A stretch of DNA of 64,000 bases, taken from the NCBI RefSeq assembly GCF_006227205.1, contig NZ_VCNG01000014.1:62001-126000 (forward strand), given 5' to 3'. Each line of letters begins with the position of its first letter. Positions within the stretch are counted from its first letter, which is position 1. Below, one piece after another: positions 33,202 to 41,028 of the stretch. The stretch comes from Pseudomonas sp. ICMP22404. Lineage in GTDB: Bacteria > Pseudomonadota > Gammaproteobacteria > Pseudomonadales > Pseudomonadaceae. Made by a program: the position numbers and the translations under genes. The notes beneath the pieces were generated by a model. That model saw only the letters and a program-made list of their open reading frames with translations, was not told where the DNA came from and made no database searches.

Positions 33202-33969
33202 TTAGAACTTATCTTTCCAAGCCCTCAAGGCCGCAAAAACCTCACTCGGCGTCCCGTTTCGCTGGCCGTTCCGTTCGTCTGCTTTTTGTTTAACGGATGT
33301 TTCAGCGGTGCGCAGGAACGGATTGGTGAGTTTTTCCAGGGCCAGGGTCGAGGGCAGGGTCATGATGCCCTCGCTGCGTTGCCGGCCGACTTTTTCCAGG
33401 CGGGCGGCGATGTCCGGGTTGCCCGGCTCCACCGCCGCGGCGAACTTCAGGTTGCTGAGGGTGTACTCATGGGTGCAGTAGACCAGCGTATCGTCCGGCA
33501 GGGCGGCGAGGCGGCCGAGGGAGTGGTGCATCTGTTCCGGCGTGCCTTCGAAGAGCCGTCCGCAACCGGCGGCGAACAGGGTGTCGCCGCAGAACAACAA
33601 GCCATGGTGGTAATAGGCGATATGCCCCAATGTATGGCCGGGCACGGCGTAGACAGCGAAGTCCAGGCCGAGCACTTCGATCTGGTCGTTGTCCTTGAGG
33701 GCCACGTCCCGCGCCGGGATGTTCTCGCTGGCGGGGCCGTGCACGGTGGCGTTCGTCGCATTTTTCAGCGCCTGGACGCCGCCGACATGATCATGGTGAT
33801 GGTGAGTGATCAAAATGTCGCTCAGGACCCAGTCCGGATGGGCATCGAGCCAGGCCTGGACCGGCGCGGCGTCACCGGGATCGACCACGGCGCAGCGGCG
33901 GCTGGAGTGATCCTGTAACAACCAGATGTAGTTATCGGTGAAGGCGGGCAGGGCACTGATCTGTATCAT
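33202..33969 (-). CDS. gloB: Hydroxyacylglutathione hydrolase (glyoxalase II)
   Basis: A 255-residue metallo-beta-lactamase-fold enzyme that hydrolyses S-D-lactoylglutathione to D-lactate and glutathione, finishing methylglyoxal detoxification. The binuclear metal motif THHHHDHVGG is at 55-64; further ligands lie in PGHTLGH (about 110), the Asp of LFCGDTLFAAGCGRLFEG and the His of YCTHEYTLSNLKFA. The ATG at 33969 gives the standard family start (MIQISALPAFTDNYIW). It is divergent from the methyltransferase gene across 65 bases, as in P. aeruginosa. Confidence 0.95.
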   Translation of the reverse strand: MIQISALPAFTDNYIWLLQDHSSRRCAVVDPGDAAPVQAWLDAHPDWVLSDILITHHHHDHVGGVQALKNATNATVHGPASENIPARDVALKDNDQIEVLGLDFAVYAVPGHTLGHIAYYHHGLLFCGDTLFAAGCGRLFEGTPEQMHHSLGRLAALPDDTLVYCTHEYTLSNLKFAAAVEPGNPDIAARLEKVGRQRSEGIMTLPSTLALEKLTNPFLRTAETSVKQKADERNGQRNGTPSEVFAALRAWKDKF

Positions 33970-34034
33970 CGCGGAATTCGCCAAGCGGAAAACAAAGGCG
34001 CATCTTAGAACTTCCTGACGCGTTGGAGAATGCA

Positions 34035-34793
34035 ATGACTGACGAAGCGTTCGCTCAGGCTGATCCCGACTGGCTGGCGTTGATCAGCGCAGCCCGTGAA
34101 TGGCTGTCCGGCCCCGTCGGGCAATTTTTGCTGGAAGAGGAACGGCGCATGCTCGAAGACGAGCTGGGTCGCTTCTTCGGCGGTTACCTGGTGCATTACG
34201 GTCCGTCGGCGCAGACGCCGCCATCGGCACCGCAGGTCCAGCGCAATGTGCGCCTGGGCGCGCCACTGCCCGGGGTGGAGATCGTCTGCGAGGAGCAGGC
34301 CTGGCCGCTGAGCGAGCACGCCGCCGATGTGGTGGTGATGCAACACGGCCTGGATTTCTGCCTGTCCCCCCACGGCCTGCTGCGTGAAGCCGCCAGCAGC
34401 GTGCGTCCGGGCGGACATCTGTTGATCATCGGCCTCAACCCCTGGAGCAGTTGGGGGCTGCGTCATGTCTTCGCCCATGATGGCTTGCGCCAGGCCCGTT
34501 GCATCTCGGCATCGAGGGTGGGCGACTGGCTCAACCTGCTGGGCTTCGCGCTGGAGAAACGCCGCTTCGGGTGCTATCGTCCGCCGCTTGCGTCGCCCAA
34601 GTGGCAAGCCCGCCTGGCCGGGTGGGAGCGCAGGGCCGGCGACTGGCAACTGTCCGGTGGCGGCTTCTATCTGCTGGTGGCGCGCAAGATCGCAGTCGGG
34701 CTGCGCCCGGTGCGCCAGGTCCGGCGCGAGCCGATGGGCAAGCTGATTCCCTTGCCGATGGCCAAGGTCAATCGTCGCCATATCGAGCCATAA
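34035..34793 (+). CDS. Class I SAM-dependent methyltransferase
   Basis: A 252-residue methyltransferase of the Methyltransf_11 type with unknown substrate. The middle has the Asp/Val-rich strand EHAADVVVMQHGLDF and the downstream VRPGGHLLIIGLNPWSSWG (near 140), typical of post-motif I to III. The first glycine-rich motif is weak (RNVRLGAPLPGVEIVCEE), as in its Pseudomonas orthologues. The ATG at 34035 has GGAG seven bases upstream. It sits between gloB and rnhA, an order conserved in Pseudomonas (PA1813-PA1815, from memory), which does not reveal its role. Confidence 0.8.
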   Translation: MTDEAFAQADPDWLALISAAREWLSGPVGQFLLEEERRMLEDELGRFFGGYLVHYGPSAQTPPSAPQVQRNVRLGAPLPGVEIVCEEQAWPLSEHAADVVVMQHGLDFCLSPHGLLREAASSVRPGGHLLIIGLNPWSSWGLRHVFAHDGLRQARCISASRVGDWLNLLGFALEKRRFGCYRPPLASPKWQARLAGWERRAGDWQLSGGGFYLLVARKIAVGLRPVRQVRREPMGKLIPLPMAKVNRRHIEP

Positions 34794-34881
34794 CCGTTTC
34801 TGATGGCCTGCCCGGCATCGTCAACCTGGAGGTTGGCGGTCCCCGGCGGCAGGCCTTTGCATTTTTTCTGGATGGATGGGC

Positions 34882-35334
34882 ATGAGCGATAGCGTAGAAC
34901 TCTTCACTGACGGTGCCTGCAAGGGCAACCCCGGCCCGGGCGGCTGGGGCGCGCTGTTGGTCTTCAAGGGCGTGGAGAAGGAACTCTGGGGAGGCGAAGC
35001 CAATACCACCAACAATCGCATGGAGCTGATGGGCGCCATCCGCGGCCTGGAAGAACTCAAGCGCCCCTGCGATGTACTGCTGGTGACCGACTCGCAATAT
35101 GTGATGAAAGGCATCAACGAGTGGATGGCCAACTGGAAGAAGCGCGGCTGGAAGACGGCCGCGAAGGAACCGGTGAAGAATGCCGACCTCTGGAAGCTCC
35201 TGGACGAGCAGGTCAGCCGCCATAACGTGACCTGGAAGTGGGTTCGCGGGCACATAGGCCACCACGGCAACGAACGGGCCGACCAGTTGGCCAACCGTGG
35301 GGTGGATGAGGTGCGGGGTTACAAGCAGGCTTGA
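34882..35334 (+). CDS. rnhA: Ribonuclease HI
   Basis: RNase HI removes the RNA strand of RNA-DNA hybrids. The 150-residue product has the four catalytic acids at the canonical positions: Asp10 (FTDGACKGNPG), Glu48 (NNRMEL), Asp70 (VTDSQYV) and Asp134 (NERADQLA). The ATG at 34882 (MSDSVELF) places these residues exactly as in E. coli; an ATG two codons upstream is in frame. A REP pair separates it from dnaQ, the usual neighbour. Confidence 0.97.
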   Translation: MSDSVELFTDGACKGNPGPGGWGALLVFKGVEKELWGGEANTTNNRMELMGAIRGLEELKRPCDVLLVTDSQYVMKGINEWMANWKKRGWKTAAKEPVKNADLWKLLDEQVSRHNVTWKWVRGHIGHHGNERADQLANRGVDEVRGYKQA

Positions 35335-35366
35335 TGCTTCAGCGAAGCCCCCTGCGGGGAGGGGCT

Positions 35367-35453
35367 CCGTGGGAGCAAAGCTTGCTCGCGAAACAGACGC
35401 CTCTACTCCAAAGACCGCATCGACTGCATCGCGGGCAAGCGTTGCTCCCACAG
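35367..35453. repeat. REP-like inverted pair, family A, diverged
   Basis: Arms 35367-35392 (GGGAGCAAAGCTTGCTCGCG) and 35426-35453 (ATCGCGGGCAAGCGTTGCTC) match imperfectly. They lie between rnhA and dnaQ. Confidence 0.78.
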
Positions 35454-35530
35454 CTCTGACTGCGGCAGTTTTCCTTGAGCGTGTTACCATCCCCGCCTTT
35501 GCAAGCACGCCCGTTGAGAGCTGAACACTG

Positions 35531-36283
35531 ATGGCCAACAGATCTGTAGTACTGGATACCGAAACCACCGGCATGCCGGTGACCGATGGTCACCGGATTA
35601 TCGAGATCGGCTGTGTCGAGCTGATCGGTCGGCGGCTGACCGGTCGCCATTTCCATGTCTATCTGCAACCGGACCGCGAAAGTGACGAGGGCGCCATCGG
35701 TGTCCACGGCATCACTAACGAATTCCTGGTGGGCAAGCCGCGTTTCGCCGAAGTGGCCGATGAATTCTTCGAGTTCATCCAGGGCGCGCAACTGATCATT
35801 CACAACGCGGCGTTCGACGTTGGCTTCATCAACAACGAATTCGCCTTGATGGGGCAGCACGACCGGGCCGATATCAGCCAGCATTGCACCATTCTCGACA
35901 CCCTGCTCATGGCTCGCGAGCGGCACCCGGGGCAGCGCAACAGCCTCGACGCCTTGTGCAAGCGTTATGGCGTCGATAACTCCGGCCGTGAACTGCACGG
36001 CGCCTTGCTCGACTCCGAGATCCTTGCCGACGTCTACCTGACGATGACCGGCGGCCAGACCAGCCTGTCCCTGGCCGGTAACGCGTCGGACGGCAATGGG
36101 ACCGGCGAAGGCTCGGGTGCCCAGGCCAGCGAAATTCGTCGCTTGCCCGCCGACCGTCGGCCCGCCCGGATCATTCGTGCCAGTGAAGCCGACCTGGCCG
36201 AACATGTCGCGCGCCTGGAAGCCATCGCCAAGTCCGCCGGTGCTCCAGCCCTGTGGACGCAGTTGGCTGAAGCCGGCCAGTGA
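35531..36283 (+). CDS. dnaQ: DNA polymerase III epsilon subunit (3'-5' proofreading exonuclease)
   Basis: A 250-residue DEDDh exonuclease. Exo I is VLDTETTGM (residues 7-15), Exo II HNAAFDVGFIN near 94 and Exo III HGALLDSEILADVYL near 156, with the catalytic acids and His present. The C-terminal region (about 190-250) after a Gly/Ser/Asn-rich linker is the segment that binds the DnaE polymerase subunit. The ATG follows GAGAG about eight bases upstream. Located after rnhA, as in many gamma-proteobacteria. Confidence 0.96.
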   Translation: MANRSVVLDTETTGMPVTDGHRIIEIGCVELIGRRLTGRHFHVYLQPDRESDEGAIGVHGITNEFLVGKPRFAEVADEFFEFIQGAQLIIHNAAFDVGFINNEFALMGQHDRADISQHCTILDTLLMARERHPGQRNSLDALCKRYGVDNSGRELHGALLDSEILADVYLTMTGGQTSLSLAGNASDGNGTGEGSGAQASEIRRLPADRRPARIIRASEADLAEHVARLEAIAKSAGAPALWTQLAEAGQ

Positions 36284-36301
36284 GGAATTGACGATTGAAC
36301 C

Positions 36302-36394
36302 CCTGTGGGAGCGAGCCTGCTCGCGATAGCGGTCGAACAGTCACTCACGAGATGACTGGCACACCGCTATCGCGAGCAGGCTCGCTCCCACAGG
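36302..36394. repeat. REP-like inverted pair, family A (GATAGCGG variant)
   Basis: Arms 36302-36332 and 36363-36394 are exact inverted copies including the ATAGCGG tail. They follow dnaQ. The rest of the gap to 36564 shows no gene. Confidence 0.87.
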
Positions 36395-36564
36395 ACGGTG
36401 GGGTCATTGTTTATTGTTCATTTCTCGCCACAATCGCCAGTACCTTCTAACCTGAGGTAACGGCAGTCCATGGGTAGCCGCTTGATGTACACAGTTTCGA
36501 GAGGCAAGGGCAATGGATTGCAACGTGCCGTTGGTTGGCTCAAGGAATGAGGACTTTAACCAGT

Positions 36565-37179
36565 ATGCAATCGGTCATGAATCCCAAACACCCTGGCCTG
36601 TCGGTGCGGGTCGTCGATGACGGCTTCGCTGCGTATATATGGGGCAGTGATTTCAGTTTCGAAGTCAGCGCCTATGGCACCGCGCAGATCGGTCGTCCCG
36701 TGAGTCAATGGCTGGTCACGCCCATTGCCCCCTATCAGAAGTGCTATGGCATCGACCCGGAAGAGTTCAGCAGCTTCCACGACGCGCCGGACAGCGAAAT
36801 CTTCATGGCCTACCTGGACGACCAGCCGGTAGGGCATCTGGTGGTCAGTACCAACTGGAACGGCTTTGCCCACATCGACGAACTGGCGGTGCATGCCCCG
36901 GCCCGTCGTCATGGGGTGGCCAAGGCCTTGCTCGACGTGGCGCAATTCTGGAGTCGCAAGAAAAAACTGCCGGGGATCATGCTGGAAACCCAGAACAACA
37001 ACCTGGGGGCTTGCCGGCTCTATGAGCGCTGCGGTTATGTGCTCGGCGGCATTGATCAGCTGCGCTATCGCGGGATCGACCGGCATACCGCCGAAGTGGC
37101 GTTGTTCTGGTACCGGTTGTTCGACGATCCGTTGGGCATGTCGGTCAATGGTTCAGCAACGCCTCGGCTTGTTCCGTAA
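36565..37179 (+). CDS. GNAT acetyltransferase resembling streptothricin acetyltransferases
   Basis: A protein of about 204 residues of the GNAT fold. The C-terminal two-thirds follows the Sat4-type streptothricin acetyltransferase pattern closely: NWNGFAHIDELAVHAPARRHGVAKALL (acetyl-CoA-binding R/Q-x-x-G-x-A region), then LPGIMLETQNNNLGACRLYERCGY and ALFWYRLF. This suggests acetylation of a lysine-type amine on a small molecule, possibly an antibiotic; resistance is inferred. The start is uncertain: ATGs at 36547, 36565 and 36577 are in frame, and GAGGA lies 11 bases before 36565. The 3' end overlaps the convergent LysR gene by 35 bases. Confidence 0.78.
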   Translation: MQSVMNPKHPGLSVRVVDDGFAAYIWGSDFSFEVSAYGTAQIGRPVSQWLVTPIAPYQKCYGIDPEEFSSFHDAPDSEIFMAYLDDQPVGHLVVSTNWNGFAHIDELAVHAPARRHGVAKALLDVAQFWSRKKKLPGIMLETQNNNLGACRLYERCGYVLGGIDQLRYRGIDRHTAEVALFWYRLFDDPLGMSVNGSATPRLVP

Positions 37180-38038
37180 CCAGCTCCAGCAGCGCTTGAA
37201 GCGTGGGTGACGGGGGCGTACCGGTCAGGTGCAGGGCGTAGAGGCAGATGGGGATTGCGGGCGACACCGGGCATACGTCCAACCCGCCATCCTTGGCGCC
37301 CGAGGCGGTGAAGGGGTCGACGATGGCCAGGCCTTCGCCGGCCTCGACCATGGCCCGCATCATCTGGTGAGTCTGGACGCGGATCTGGATCACCGGCGCC
37401 GGGCGCAGCGCTCCGAGTTTGTTGTCGAATGCGGGGCTCAGTGGGTCCTGGCCATCGAGCCCCACCAACGACTGGCCCGCCAGATCCTGAAGCGAAATGT
37501 ACTTTTGTCGTGGCTGCAGCCAGCCGTGAGGCGCGAGCAATTGCAGTTTGCCCTGGGCGATCATCTGGCAATGGATATCGGGATGCTCAGGGTCGTGCAG
37601 GCTCAGACCCAGGTCGCTGTCGCGCAGCAGCAGGCTGCGGACGATCTCACGGGTCGGCTGGCTCAGCAGCGTGCATGGCGCATCCGGGTAGCGGCGGCGC
37701 AGGGCAGCCATGCTGCGGGGCAATAATTGCTGGGCCAGTGGCGGGGTGCAGATGATCCGCAGGGGCGGCGCCTGGTAGTGTTTCAAACTGCTGGCCAAGC
37801 GCTGCACCGGCTCAAGGGCGTCATACACGCCGGTGATGCCGTCGCGCAGTTCAAGGGCTTCCCGAGTGGCCTGCAAGCGTCCGCGCACGCTGGCGAACAA
37901 CATGAAGCCCAGTTGAGCTTCGGCATCGCGCAGGGTCGACTCGACTTCAGCGACCGGCAATTGCAGCCATTCAGCCGCCGTGCCCAGGTGGCCGGTCTGC
38001 AGCAGCGCCTGGATCACTTCGATGTGGCGTAGTCGCAT
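37145..38038 (-). CDS. LysR family transcriptional regulator
   Basis: A 297-residue regulator. The N-terminal winged helix (1-65: MRLRHIEVIQALLQTGHLGTAAEWL, then ATREA) follows the LysR pattern but is divergent in the recognition helix (LPVAEVESTLRDAEAQLG instead of the common QPAxSxxIxxLE). The effector-binding domain (about 90-290) has RIICTPPLAQQLLP and the SLVGLDGQDP segment. No divergently transcribed target is adjacent: the upstream neighbour is a small hypothetical gene in the same direction, and its 3' end overlaps the GNAT gene. Its regulon is therefore unknown. Confidence 0.85.
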   Translation of the reverse strand: MRLRHIEVIQALLQTGHLGTAAEWLQLPVAEVESTLRDAEAQLGFMLFASVRGRLQATREALELRDGITGVYDALEPVQRLASSLKHYQAPPLRIICTPPLAQQLLPRSMAALRRRYPDAPCTLLSQPTREIVRSLLLRDSDLGLSLHDPEHPDIHCQMIAQGKLQLLAPHGWLQPRQKYISLQDLAGQSLVGLDGQDPLSPAFDNKLGALRPAPVIQIRVQTHQMMRAMVEAGEGLAIVDPFTASGAKDGGLDVCPVSPAIPICLYALHLTGTPPSPTLQALLELVTEQAEALLNH

Positions 38039-38116
38039 GCAAGAAGTCCGTGTGCGGCGGGAGAGCCATTGAATGGCTGAATCCTAACCCAAGTCCGGGC
38101 ATGACTTCTGCTTATG

Positions 38117-38350
38117 TCATAAAGCTATTTGCGTTTCGGGTTCGCGCACCAATTCAATGCCGGACTGTACCAGCAGGAACCTGTCCTCATCGAGCTTGCT
38201 GACCCGATCACCGATGGCCAGTTTGTAAGTGGTGACAGGCTCCTTGCCGTTTCCGTCCGGCGACGGGGTCGATTCCTGGAATTCATGCACCGAATAGACG
38301 CGACCTTCGGCGTCCCGCGCATGAAATTGTCCGACAAGTACTGCTGCCAT
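38117..38350 (-). CDS. Small conserved hypothetical protein
   Basis: A 77-residue acidic soluble protein without signal peptide or membrane segment that I do not recognise by family name. The sequence reads like a small beta-rich domain (GQFHARDAEGRVYSVHEFQE, TTYKLAIGDRVSKL, GIELVREPE). The ATG has GAGGT eight bases upstream, and codon use fits the neighbours, supporting a real gene. It lies in the same direction as the LysR gene (78-base gap) and divergent from the flavin reductase gene. Confidence 0.68.
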   Translation of the reverse strand: MAAVLVGQFHARDAEGRVYSVHEFQESTPSPDGNGKEPVTTYKLAIGDRVSKLDEDRFLLVQSGIELVREPETQIAL

Positions 38351-38533
38351 TGCTTAGAACCTCTGGAAATAGATCACTCGATTTACGGTTCTGTAGACCT
38401 TGCCCATGCGCGGTAAGTTTTCCTACAAGAAAAAAATAGTCCAAGCGGCCGGTTTTCGACTTTCCGCTGGTCCAATAATCCGCCCGATCATCTATAAATA
38501 GAGTCCCCTTTGATCCCTAGCCGAGAACATCCA

Positions 38534-39091
38534 ATGAGTAATGTCTATACAGTGGCCGTTTTAGTGGGAAGCCTGCGCAAGGCGTCGATCAATCGCAAGT
38601 TGGCACTGGCACTGGCGGACCTGGCGCCTGCCAACCTGAAGCTGGAGATCGTCGAGATAGGCGACCTGCCGCTCTACAACGAAGACATTGATGCCTCGCC
38701 CCCGGCTGCCTACAGCACCTTCCGCCAACGGGTAGGCGCAGCCGATGCCTTGCTGTTCGTCACCCCGGAGTACAACCGTTCCGTGCCGGCACCGTTGAAG
38801 AACGCCATCGACGTCGGTTCGCGTCCCTATGGCCAGAGCTGCCTGAGCGGCAAACCGGGTGCAGTGATCAGCGCATCGCCGGGCGCCATCGGCGGTTTTG
38901 GCGCCAATCACCATCTGCGCCAGTCTCTAGTGTTCCTCAATGTGCCGTGCATGCAGCAACCTGAAGGCTACCTGAGCAATGCCGGCACGGCGTTCGATGA
39001 GGCGGGTCATGTGTCGGAGTCGGTGAAGCCGTTCCTGCAGACATTCATCAATGCCTATGGTCAGTGGGTCGAGCAGCATAAAAAGGTCTGA
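38534..39091 (+). CDS. NADPH-dependent FMN reductase (ChrR/YieF-like)
   Basis: A 185-residue flavodoxin-fold oxidoreductase closely resembling E. coli ChrR/YieF, a quinone, chromate and azo reductase that protects against oxidative stress. Visible signatures are the FMN phosphate loop GSLRKASINRKLA (10-22), the TPEYNRSVPAPLKNAID segment (near 78) and SASPGAIGGFGANHHLRQ. The frame opens at 38510; the ATG at 38534 gives the family start. It lies upstream of arsR-arsB in the same direction but 134 bases away, past a small hairpin, so it is probably a separate unit. It is too short to be ArsH. Confidence 0.85.
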   Translation: MSNVYTVAVLVGSLRKASINRKLALALADLAPANLKLEIVEIGDLPLYNEDIDASPPAAYSTFRQRVGAADALLFVTPEYNRSVPAPLKNAIDVGSRPYGQSCLSGKPGAVISASPGAIGGFGANHHLRQSLVFLNVPCMQQPEGYLSNAGTAFDEAGHVSESVKPFLQTFINAYGQWVEQHKKV

Positions 39092-39110
39092 TGCCCCTGC
39101 GATAATCCCG

Positions 39111-39138
39111 ATGGCGAGGGGGCAAGCTCTCTCGCCAT
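39111..39138. repeat. Small REP-like hairpin
   Basis: ATGGCGAG (39111-39118) and CTCGCCAT (39131-39138) form an 8-base inverted repeat around GGGGCAAGCTCT. It resembles a short single-unit relative of the family A and B repeats, between the flavin reductase gene and arsR. Confidence 0.55.
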
Positions 39139-39173
39139 GGGTTCATCGGTCACCCCAATCGCCGCTTTACTGA

Positions 39174-39196
39174 ATATTCGGGCTTCCATATATTCG
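39174..39196. promoter_or_regulatory. Possible ArsR operator (direct repeat ATATTCG)
   Basis: ATATTCG occurs at 39174-39180 and again at 39190-39196, 30-52 bases before the arsR ATG, in a locally AT-rich stretch that should hold the promoter. Position suits autoregulation by ArsR, but the repeat is direct rather than inverted and the match to known ars operators is loose. Confidence 0.35.
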
Positions 39197-39225
39197 TCCT
39201 TCGCTTCCCCAGACTTTTTTCCGTC

Positions 39226-39576
39226 ATGTCCAATCCCCACAATCCCGTCGAGGTCTTCAAGGCCCTGGCCGACGACACCCGAACCCGCATTGCGTTGCTG
39301 CTGGCCCGCGAGGGGGAGTTGTGTGTCTGTGAACTCACCGCCGCCCTGGACCTGAGCCAGCCGAAAATCTCCCGGCACCTGGCGCAGTTGCGTCATGCCG
39401 ACCTGCTCAGTGACCGACGGCAAGGACAGTGGGTCTACTACCGTCTACATCCGCAATTGCCCGCCTGGATCCGCACGTTGCTGGAGCAGGCGCTGGCGGC
39501 CAATGCGGCCTGGCTGGCGGCGGATGTCGAGCGCCTGGCGGCGATGGCCGATCGTCCGGTGGCGCGTTGCTGCTGA
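39226..39576 (+). CDS. arsR: Arsenic-responsive repressor ArsR
   Basis: A 116-residue winged-helix repressor of the ArsR/SmtB family. The metalloid-sensing motif ELCVCEL gives Cys33 and Cys35 at the start of the recognition region, followed by LDLSQPKISRHLAQLRHADLL. A further Cys pair ends the protein (RCC), which might add ligands. As(III) binding would release it from the ars promoter. The arsB gene follows after 37 bases, forming an arsR-arsB operon. Confidence 0.93.
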   Translation: MSNPHNPVEVFKALADDTRTRIALLLAREGELCVCELTAALDLSQPKISRHLAQLRHADLLSDRRQGQWVYYRLHPQLPAWIRTLLEQALAANAAWLAADVERLAAMADRPVARCC

Positions 39577-39613
39577 CGTTTCTTATCAATCCCTCCTTCC
39601 AAGGCTGTAGCGC

Positions 39614-40897
39614 ATGCTTGTCGCGTCATTGATTTTTCTCCTGACCATTACCCTGGTGATCTGGCAGCCCAAAGGGCTCGGCGTTGGCTGGAGCGCGACG
39701 TTCGGCGCGCTGCTGGCGTTGTTGAGCGGGGTGGTGCAGATCAGCGACATCCCTCTGGTGTGGCATATCATCTGGAATGCCACCGGTACCTTCGTTGCGC
39801 TGATCATCATCAGCCTGTTGCTGGACGAAGCGGGTTTTTTCGCCTGGGCGGCGCTGCACGTGGCCCGGTGGGGGCGGGGCAGTGGGCGCAAGCTGTTCGC
39901 CTACATGGTGCTGCTCGGTGCGCTGGTGTCGGCGTTGTTCGCCAATGACGGCGCGGCGCTGATCCTCACGCCCATCGTGATTTCCATGCTGCTGGCCCTG
40001 CGCTTTTCCCCGGCGGCGACCCTGGCTTTCGTGATGGGGGCCGGTTTCATTGCCGACACCGCGAGCCTGCCGCTGGTGGTGTCGAACCTGGTGAATATCG
40101 TCTCGGCGGACTTCTTCGGCATCGGCTTCAACCGCTACGCGGCGGTGATGGTGCCGGTGAACCTGGTGGCCGTGGCGGCCAGCCTGGCGATCCTGATGTG
40201 GTTTTTCCGCCGCGATATCCCCCGTGACTACGACCCGCATCAACTGGACGATCCGGCGAGTGCCATCCACGACACCGCGACGTTCTATGCCGGCTGGGCC
40301 GTGTTGGTGATTCTGTTACTGGGGTGCTTTGCCCTGGAGCCCCTGGGCATTCCCATCAGTGCCATTTCGGCTGTCTGCGCCGCGTTGCTGCTGGCCGTAG
40401 CCGCTCGCGGTCACAAGATCTCCACCCGCAAAGCCATGAAGGAAGCGCCGTGGCAGATCGTGATCTTTTCCCTGGGCATGTACCTGGTGGTCTACGGCTT
40501 GCGCAATGCCGGACTGACCGACTCCCTGGCCCGCTGGCTCGACGTGTTCGCCGGTTACGGCGTGTGGGGCGCGGCCATGGGCACCGGGGTGTTGACGGCG
40601 TTGCTCTCGTCGGTCATGAACAACCTGCCGACGGTGCTGGTCGGTGCCTTGTCCATTGACGCCAGTCATGCCACTGGCGCGGTGAAGGAAGCGATGGTCT
40701 ACGCCAATGTCATCGGCAGCGACCTGGGGCCGAAGATCACGCCGATCGGCAGCCTGGCAACGCTGCTATGGCTGCATGTGCTGGCGCGCAAGGATATCCG
40801 GATTGGCTGGGGCTACTACTTCAAGGTTGGCGTGGTGTTGACGGTGCCGGTGTTGCTGGTGACGTTGGCGGCGTTGGCGTTGCGTTTGTCCTTCTAG
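39614..40897 (+). CDS. arsB: Arsenite efflux permease ArsB
   Basis: A 427-residue inner-membrane antiporter (E. coli ArsB 429) with about 12 hydrophobic segments. Family features include the FVALIIISLLLDEAGFFAWAA segment near 60-80, FANDGAALILTPI near 108 and SVMNNLPTVLVGALSI near 335. It extrudes As(III)/Sb(III). The ATG follows AAGG about nine bases upstream. The usual downstream arsenate reductase arsC and arsH are absent here: the next features are a REP pair and a convergent DUF1853 gene. Confidence 0.94.
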   Translation: MLVASLIFLLTITLVIWQPKGLGVGWSATFGALLALLSGVVQISDIPLVWHIIWNATGTFVALIIISLLLDEAGFFAWAALHVARWGRGSGRKLFAYMVLLGALVSALFANDGAALILTPIVISMLLALRFSPAATLAFVMGAGFIADTASLPLVVSNLVNIVSADFFGIGFNRYAAVMVPVNLVAVAASLAILMWFFRRDIPRDYDPHQLDDPASAIHDTATFYAGWAVLVILLLGCFALEPLGIPISAISAVCAALLLAVAARGHKISTRKAMKEAPWQIVIFSLGMYLVVYGLRNAGLTDSLARWLDVFAGYGVWGAAMGTGVLTALLSSVMNNLPTVLVGALSIDASHATGAVKEAMVYANVIGSDLGPKITPIGSLATLLWLHVLARKDIRIGWGYYFKVGVVLTVPVLLVTLAALALRLSF

Positions 40898-40908
40898 ACC
40901 GTAGCGAC

Positions 40909-41008
40909 GCTATCGCGAGCAGGCTCGCTCCCACAGGGGAGTATGACAAACACAAAACTTGTGTTCACTGAAGATCCATTGTGGGAGCGAGCCTGCTCGC
41001 GATGGGGG
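40909..41008. repeat. REP-like pair, family A, opposite arrangement
   Basis: CTATCGCGAGCAGGCTCGC unit at 40909-40936 and its inverse at 40980-41008, with the CATCGCGAG-type unit first as at 15474-15546. It lies between the convergent arsB and DUF1853 genes. Confidence 0.85.
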
Positions 41009-41028
41009 CCGCCCAGGCAGCACAAAAC

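Noticed and set aside
38493..38498. TATAAA as -10 of the flavin reductase promoter
   Set aside because: No acceptable -35 at 16-18 bases, so not listed as a promoter.
38534..39091. Flavin reductase as ArsH of the ars operon
   Set aside because: At 185 residues it is shorter than ArsH and follows the ChrR/YieF pattern; it is also separated from arsR by 134 bases and a hairpin.
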